From: Vibrio maerlii
Lineage (GTDB): Bacteria; Pseudomonadota; Gammaproteobacteria; Enterobacterales; Vibrionaceae
Length of the DNA: 64,000 nt
Assembly: GCF_003415655.1 (NCBI RefSeq)
Contig: NZ_QRHC01000005.1
Coordinates: 248,001-312,000, forward strand
Direction: 5' to 3'
Shown: piece by piece, positions 58,199-64,000 of the stretch
Numbering within the stretch: the first letter of the stretch is position 1
Layout of the letters: each line of letters begins with the position of its first letter
Made by a program: the position numbers and the translations under genes
Notes under the pieces: generated by a model
Told to the model about the DNA's origin: nothing
The model's database searches: none
Seen by the model: only the letters and a program-made list of their open reading frames with translations

Positions 58199-60049
58199 AT
58201 GAAGACAATATTTCGATTTATTGGCCTTGTTCTTAAAGGGATTTGGAAGACCATAAGCTTCTTACGAGTGGCAGTACTAAACCTGTCATTTTTGTTGTTG
58301 ATTGCGCTTCTGTACTTCGCTTATACCAAAACGGACAGCACCAAACCGGTTGAAGTTCAACCAAGAGCCTTGGTTCTCAACCTCTCTGGTCCAATTGTTG
58401 AGCAGAGCCGTTACGTCAACCCTATGGATTCAGTTACAGGCTCCCTGTTTGGTCGCGATCTACCAAAAGAGAATGTGCTTTTCGACATCGTTGAAACGAT
58501 TCGTCATGCAAAAGACGACGATAAAATACTTGGTATTGTCTTAGCATTAAAAGAGTTGCCTGAAACTAACTTAACCAAGCTTCGTTATATCGCAAAGGCC
58601 CTAAATGAGTTCAAGGCATCAGGCAAGTCCATCTATGCCATTGGTGATATTTACAACCAGAGTCAATATTACCTAGCAAGCTATGCCGACAAAGTATTTC
58701 TCGCACCAGACGGTGCTGTAATGATTAAAGGCTACAGTGCTTACTCCCTTTATTACAAAACCTTACTAGAGAAGCTGGACGTCACTACGCATATCTTCCG
58801 TGTTGGGACATACAAGTCTGCCGTTGAACCCTTTCTTCGTGATGACATGTCTGACGAAGCGAAACAATCGGCATCTCGCTGGCTGAGTCAATTGTGGGGC
58901 GCGTTTGTTGATGATGTTGCGACCAATCGTTCAATCGACGTCGGTGCGCTCAACCCGTCTATGGACGACTTCTTAGCACAACTAAAAGCCGTGGATGGCG
59001 ACCTAGCAAAACTATCATTGGAGCTTGGCTTGGTTGACCAGTTGGCGACTCGTCAAGAAATGCGTCGTTACCTGATTGATACGTACGGCAGCAATGGTGA
59101 AGACAGCTTTAAGCAAGTTAGCTACTACGATTACCAAAAATCGGTACACCCTGACTTTAATGGTCAACAAGATGATATCGCAGTTATTGTAGCAAGCGGT
59201 GCGATCTTAGACGGTCAACAACCACGTGGCTCAGTGGGTGGCGACACGGTTGCAAGCCTACTGCGCGAAGCAAAGAACGACAGCAAGGTTAAAGCAGTTG
59301 TCCTACGTGTCGACAGTCCTGGAGGCAGCGCATTTGCTTCTGAGGTGATTCGCAATGAGATTGTTGCACTGCGAAATGCTGGTAAGCCTGTTGTCGTTTC
59401 CATGTCAAGCCTTGCTGCCTCTGGCGGTTACTGGATTTCGATGAGCGCAGACAAGATCATCGCTCAGCCAACAACCCTTACCGGTTCAATTGGCATTTTT
59501 AGCGTGATCACTACGTTCGAAAAAGGCTTAAACAATATTGGGGTTTATACTGACGGCGTGGGCACATCGCCATTCTCTGGCCAAGGCTTAACGACGGGTT
59601 TGACTGAGCAAGCGTCTGATGCTTTCCAAATGGGGATAGAGCACGGTTACAATCGCTTTATCTCACTCGTGGGCGAAAACCGAGATATAGAAGTCAAGCA
59701 AGTAGACTCAATCGCTCAGGGTCGAGTTTGGACGGGACAAGATGCCATGCAACACGGTCTTGTAGACTCTATGGGTGACTTTGATGATGCTGTTGCAGCC
59801 GCCGCTGCGCTCGCTCAATTGGAGAGCTACAACATCTACTGGATTGAAGAACCCTTGTCACCAACAGAGCAATTGATTCAAGACTTCATGAATCAAGCGA
59901 AAGTCGAGTTTGGCTTGGATGTCAGCGCTTGGATTCCTCGTTCTTTAATGCCTGTTGCACAGCAAGTACAAACTGATTTAAGTCTGCTCGACAGCTTCAA
60001 TGACCCGAAAGGTTACTACGCCTTCTGCTTACCGTGTAAGGTGGAGTAA
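58199..60049 (+). CDS. sppA: Signal peptide peptidase SppA, 67-kDa form
   Basis: Inner-membrane protease that degrades cleaved signal peptides. From the ATG at 58199 (GGAG 7 bp upstream) it has 616 residues, close to E. coli SppA (618); an ATG six codons earlier lacks a site. One N-terminal anchor (about 24-43), two tandem S49 domains, and the Lys206-Ser408 catalytic dyad (VGTYKSAVEPF and SSLAASGGYW), as in E. coli Lys209-Ser409. It is divergent from fadH and monocistronic. Confidence 0.95.
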   Translation: MKTIFRFIGLVLKGIWKTISFLRVAVLNLSFLLLIALLYFAYTKTDSTKPVEVQPRALVLNLSGPIVEQSRYVNPMDSVTGSLFGRDLPKENVLFDIVETIRHAKDDDKILGIVLALKELPETNLTKLRYIAKALNEFKASGKSIYAIGDIYNQSQYYLASYADKVFLAPDGAVMIKGYSAYSLYYKTLLEKLDVTTHIFRVGTYKSAVEPFLRDDMSDEAKQSASRWLSQLWGAFVDDVATNRSIDVGALNPSMDDFLAQLKAVDGDLAKLSLELGLVDQLATRQEMRRYLIDTYGSNGEDSFKQVSYYDYQKSVHPDFNGQQDDIAVIVASGAILDGQQPRGSVGGDTVASLLREAKNDSKVKAVVLRVDSPGGSAFASEVIRNEIVALRNAGKPVVVSMSSLAASGGYWISMSADKIIAQPTTLTGSIGIFSVITTFEKGLNNIGVYTDGVGTSPFSGQGLTTGLTEQASDAFQMGIEHGYNRFISLVGENRDIEVKQVDSIAQGRVWTGQDAMQHGLVDSMGDFDDAVAAAAALAQLESYNIYWIEEPLSPTEQLIQDFMNQAKVEFGLDVSAWIPRSLMPVAQQVQTDLSLLDSFNDPKGYYAFCLPCKVE

Positions 60050-60069
60050 CCACCTAAAATTAGCATAGT

Positions 60070-60101
60070 TGGCTCCTTGATATTGACCGTTCTAGGAGCC
60101 A
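60070..60101 (+). terminator. Hairpin after sppA
   Basis: An 8-bp stem TGGCTCCT/AGGAGCCA (60070-60077 with 60094-60101) with a 16-nt loop, 20 bases past the stop; no long T run follows. A weak terminator. Confidence 0.5.
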
Positions 60102-60267
60102 GCTCTCATTTACAACAACTCCATGATTTTTCGTCTTATTGGCTAATAGAATCCGCCTAGAAATTCTCCTTCCCGTTAAGCTCATCGTTCCACTTTTATA
60201 ACTTCTTCCTATTCAGCTTTTTTTCGTTATAATCGCGCCACTGTTCCCTGACCCGTAGGCATTCAAC

Positions 60268-61281
60268 ATGGCAAAGAAACACATTTATATCGCATATACT
60301 GGCGGTACTATCGGTATGCAAAAATCCGATCACGGTTATATCCCAGTCGCCGGTTTTATGGAAAAACAACTGCAAAGTATGCCTGAGTTTCACCGACCAG
60401 AGATGCCTGATTACACGATTCATGAGTATGAGCCGCTGATCGACTCTTCAGACATGACTCCTATGGACTGGCAACAGATCGCTGACGATATCCGTGCCAA
60501 CTACGACAAGTACGACGGTTTCGTCATTCTGCACGGCACTGACACTATGGCGTACACAGCCTCTGCGCTCTCTTTCATGCTAGAGAATTTAGGTAAACCA
60601 GTTATCGTAACTGGCTCCCAAATTCCGCTAGCCGAGCTTCGTTCAGACGGCCAAGCGAATTTACTCAATGCTCTGCACATCGCTGCAAACTACCCAATCA
60701 ATGAAGTCACTCTTTTCTTCAACAATCAATTGATGCGGGGTAACCGCAGCACCAAGTCACATGCCGATGGCTTCAACGCGTTCACTTCACCGAACCTATC
60801 TCCTCTCCTAGAGGCGGGTATTAATATTCAAGTGAGCAATGGCGTTGAAGTTGATAAAAAGCCAGAAGGCGAGTTCAAGGTCCACAACATCACCCCACAA
60901 CCAATCGGCGTGATCACTATGTACCCAGGTATCTCCCACGAAGTGATTCGCAATACCTTACGCCAACCTGTGAACGCGATGATTCTGCTGACATTTGGTG
61001 TCGGCAATGCACCACAAAACCCTGAACTGCTTGGTCACCTAAAAGAAGCGTCAGAGCGTGGCGTCATTGTTGTAAACCTCACTCAATGTTTGGCGGGCAA
61101 AGTCAACATGGGTGGCTACGCGACAGGTTGTGCGTTAGCAGATGCAGGCGTTATTAGCGGCTATGATATGACACCAGAAGCAGCATTGGCCAAGCTTCAT
61201 TATCTGCTGAGTCAAGATCTAAGTTACGAAGAAATTAAGCAGAAAATGCAGCAGATTCTTCGTGGTGAGATGAGCCTATAA
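60268..61281 (+). CDS. ansA: Type I (cytoplasmic) L-asparaginase
   Basis: Hydrolyses asparagine to aspartate and ammonia. It has 337 residues and no signal peptide, so the cytoplasmic low-affinity form. Active-site motifs are YTGGTIGM (nucleophile Thr) and HGTDTMAYTASALSFM (second Thr-Asp pair). The C-terminal domain runs from about 210. The sequence GNRSTKSHADGFNAF is typical of AnsA. Monocistronic before yeaC (opposite strand). Confidence 0.95.
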   Translation: MAKKHIYIAYTGGTIGMQKSDHGYIPVAGFMEKQLQSMPEFHRPEMPDYTIHEYEPLIDSSDMTPMDWQQIADDIRANYDKYDGFVILHGTDTMAYTASALSFMLENLGKPVIVTGSQIPLAELRSDGQANLLNALHIAANYPINEVTLFFNNQLMRGNRSTKSHADGFNAFTSPNLSPLLEAGINIQVSNGVEVDKKPEGEFKVHNITPQPIGVITMYPGISHEVIRNTLRQPVNAMILLTFGVGNAPQNPELLGHLKEASERGVIVVNLTQCLAGKVNMGGYATGCALADAGVISGYDMTPEAALAKLHYLLSQDLSYEEIKQKMQQILRGEMSL

Positions 61282-61296
61282 AGGTAGAAATGAGTC

Positions 61297-61341
61297 TTGA
61301 GAGTTGTAATTTGAGAGCAGATCTCATATCACAACTCTCAA
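61297..61341. terminator. Long hairpin between ansA and yeaC
   Basis: An 11-bp perfect stem (61297-61307 with 61331-61341) encloses a second small stem TGAGA/TCTCA. It lies between the convergent stops of ansA and yeaC. The flanks are only moderately T-rich, so it may act as a shared bidirectional terminator. Confidence 0.55.
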
Positions 61342-61369
61342 ATTTCAATACTAGGTTCCAGGAAACGAA

Positions 61370-61645
61370 TCAATCTTGTTTGATTGGTATATCCCCAGCG
61401 CTAGACATAAACTGTTTCTTGAGTTCCATTTTTGACTTAAAGCTGATTTCGCCACCGGCCGCCACTGTCATATGCTGCGCTTCTTCATTGTGCTTCGATT
61501 GATAAAGCATCACGGCCTGCATACAACTATCTCTTTGTTCTTGTGATAAAGCTGTACCTTCTGGCCACTTGCCCGTTTCTACTGCATTCAGCAAACGCTC
61601 ATACACTTCTGGAGTCATAGCAGCGAGTAGTTGATCAATATCCAT
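61370..61645 (-). CDS. yeaC: YeaC family protein (DUF1315)
   Basis: A 91-residue cytoplasmic protein of unknown function, with DUF1315 hallmarks: LLAAMTPEVYERLLNAVETGKWPEG and CMQAVMLYQSKHN, and a Lys-rich end. In Vibrio and Enterobacteria the gene stands beside ansA, msrB and gapA, as here. It is convergent with ansA; no TM segment or signal peptide. Confidence 0.9.
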   Translation of the reverse strand: MDIDQLLAAMTPEVYERLLNAVETGKWPEGTALSQEQRDSCMQAVMLYQSKHNEEAQHMTVAAGGEISFKSKMELKKQFMSSAGDIPIKQD

Positions 61646-61746
61646 AATGTCCCTTGAATAAATGATATTGTGTTGACGTTGACGATAGCGAGCCCTAGCA
61701 TTGAGTCAAGATAACCCCATTAATTTACTGCTTTCGATCACAGTAT

Positions 61747-62574
61747 ATGAATCTAATAAAGATGCTCCTTGGAGCTACACTGGCCGTTGCTTTGACAGGT
61801 TGCCTTGAAGGCCGTAAAAATACCGATCAACTTTGCGACAAAAACCCTCGACTACAATGCGAGTTGTTCAATATGGGTGATGGTCAATGCCGCATTCCTC
61901 GCACCGATATGATTTGGCACCGTTACGAAGGACTCCCTTCCCCATCAGACGCTCATAAGATCGAACAGTACCATCTGGTAGCGAAGTATCAGCAATGCCT
62001 AGAGTTAGCATCGCAGATAGAGCCTCTCGACAAATCAAACGTTAAAGAGCTCCGTTTCCGTTCTTTAGTCAACGCAGGCAAAGAACTCGATCGCATCGTT
62101 AGTGAGTTAGAGCCATCGAAAACACCTCAAGCCCTATATTTCTTGTGGAGCCAGCTTGGAGACGAAAATGCTCAGCGTTCTTTCTTACAGTTAGAACCCA
62201 CTGGGGCCCTAGATACTGCTGACATGCAATACGCCCTTGCTACCTTTTATACGGGGAAAGATAAGCTGAAGACTCGCGATCTACTACACCGTTCACTTGA
62301 ACTTAGCCGCGACAAAGATTTAAACGTAGAAGTGATAAAGTCACTAGCGGGTGTGAACCAAAGCTTAAACAATCTTAAACAAGCTTATGTGTGGGCATTA
62401 ATAGCCAAAGATTTAGGTGTTCCGGTAGCGTCAGAAAGCGAACTTCGTAGAATCTATCAATTTGACGATGAAACCCAGTCTCAATTGATGACGTTAAAAG
62501 GTTCGATAGAGGACGCCATAGACCAACGTCAATTCAATGCAGCACTTATCCCGCAAGGTATAGAAGAAAGCTAG
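61747..62574 (+). CDS. DUF2989-type lipoprotein
   Basis: A lipoprotein of 275 residues. The lipobox is LTGC with Cys19, preceded by a short hydrophobic signal. The mature part contains two cysteines early (CDKNPRLQCELFN) and helical, TPR-like repeats later (ATFYTGKDKLKTRDLLHRSL). Function unknown. It is monocistronic, convergent with msrB, with a shared terminator. The ribosome site before the ATG is weak. Confidence 0.85.
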   Translation: MNLIKMLLGATLAVALTGCLEGRKNTDQLCDKNPRLQCELFNMGDGQCRIPRTDMIWHRYEGLPSPSDAHKIEQYHLVAKYQQCLELASQIEPLDKSNVKELRFRSLVNAGKELDRIVSELEPSKTPQALYFLWSQLGDENAQRSFLQLEPTGALDTADMQYALATFYTGKDKLKTRDLLHRSLELSRDKDLNVEVIKSLAGVNQSLNNLKQAYVWALIAKDLGVPVASESELRRIYQFDDETQSQLMTLKGSIEDAIDQRQFNAALIPQGIEES

Positions 62575-62608
62575 CTCAATAAAGCCATCAATATTGAAAG
62601 AAAGTAAC

Positions 62609-62635
62609 AAAAAAGACGCATTAAGCGTCTTTTTT
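62609..62635. terminator. Bidirectional terminator overlapping the msrB 3' end
   Basis: An 11-bp perfect stem (62609-62619 with 62625-62635) with A6/T6 ends and loop attaa. It lies after the DUF2989 gene and includes the last codons (KKDA) and the stop of msrB, so coding and terminating functions share the same bases. Confidence 0.88.
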
Positions 62636-63028
62636 GTTTTCATTGTTAAAAATTAACGACACTGAATTAACACAGAATCGTTCACCCGTGGTGGGTGGAC
62701 CATCAGGGAAAACATGCCCCAGGTGACTATCACATGTCGCACATCGGATCTCGACACGCTTCATACCATGACTGAGATCTTCTAGGTAACGAATGGCCTT
62801 CTCATCGATCGCAGAATCAAAACTCGGCCAGCCACAACCTGAGTCGTACTTATTTTCAGACTTAAATAGAGGAGCTTCGCAGCATGTACACGCATAAACA
62901 CCCGTTTCTCTATTATGCAGAAGCTTGCCAGTGAAAGGGGCTTCTGTGCCTTGTTGACGACATACAGCAAACTCTTGTTCTGTTAGTTGTTCTCGCCACT
63001 CTTGATCTGTTTTGACTACTCTCTCCAT
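62621..63028 (-). CDS. msrB: Peptide methionine-R-sulfoxide reductase
   Basis: Repairs oxidised methionine (R-sulfoxide) using thioredoxin. In 135 residues: zinc-binding Cys47/Cys50 and Cys96/Cys99, catalytic Cys119 in RFCVNSVSL, and the conserved [10 protein letters not shown] and [10 protein letters not shown]. The C-terminus ends in NENKKDA, encoded within a terminator. Divergent from gapA across a 349-bp region, as is usual in Vibrio. Confidence 0.95.
   Translation of the reverse strand: MERVVKTDQEWREQLTEQEFAVCRQQGTEAPFTGKLLHNRETGVYACTCCEAPLFKSENKYDSGCGWPSFDSAIDEKAIRYLEDLSHGMKRVEIRCATCDSHLGHVFPDGPPTTGERFCVNSVSLIFNNENKKDA

Positions 63029-64000
<972 letters not shown>

Overview
The window reads as a stretch of the large chromosome of a marine Vibrio. 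Almost every gene is full length and collinear with the core genome of that genus: ackA-pta, the opp operon, the menaquinone cluster, comEA-ppiD-hupB-lon-clpX-clpP-tig, and ansA-yeaC-msrB-gapA. Comparative statements come from memory of these families; no search was run. Two short tandem-repeat tracts built on a TCTCTA core, and general protein similarity, make the Splendidus clade plausible but not proven. I see no rRNA, tRNA, insertion sequence, prophage, integron or CRISPR array. The first gene (ackA) and the last (gapA) are cut by the window edges.

Layout. 1-3.2 kb: acetate overflow and activation (ackA, pta). 3.3-10 kb, minus strand: glutathionyl-hydroquinone reductase yqjG, then the oligopeptide ABC importer oppABCDF, whose 3' UTR matches the position and shape of the Vibrio sRNA OppZ. 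10.6-15.5 kb: a Tim44-domain membrane protein, a TetR regulator followed by a lysophospholipid-type MFS/acyltransferase fusion, a YeiH-family exporter and a small membrane protein. 15.6-23.1 kb, minus strand: the menaquinone operon menF-menD-menH-menB-menC-menE. 23.3-28.1 kb: alaA, the two HD-domain nucleotide hydrolases yfbR and dgt, tapT diverging from a rhombosortase, and comEA. 28.2-36.6 kb, minus strand: the protein quality-control block ppiD, hupB, lon (with a sigma-32 promoter), clpX, clpP, tig.

36.6-47.6 kb is the more accessory part. It holds a long intergenic region with a hairpin of unknown purpose, a 71-residue Arg-rich protein, a three-gene response regulator / sensor kinase / sugar-binding protein operon with no permease, selO, a 33-residue membrane peptide, a nitroreductase, a TAXI-type TRAP transporter and a maltose-acetyltransferase-like enzyme. 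47.7-58 kb: a BCCT osmolyte carrier, a universal stress protein, a LysE/ArgO exporter paired with a histone-deacetylase-family enzyme, a YoaK membrane protein, an SDR, topB, ydjA and fadH (with a FadR operator in its promoter). 58.2-64 kb: sppA, ansA, yeaC, a DUF2989 lipoprotein, msrB and the start of gapA.

This is mainly housekeeping DNA. The parts most worth a second look are non-coding or small: the candidate OppZ, the hairpin upstream of the Arg-rich protein, the hairpin in the gapA leader, the 33-residue peptide, the TCTCTA repeats, and the two-component system co-transcribed with an orphan sugar-binding protein.
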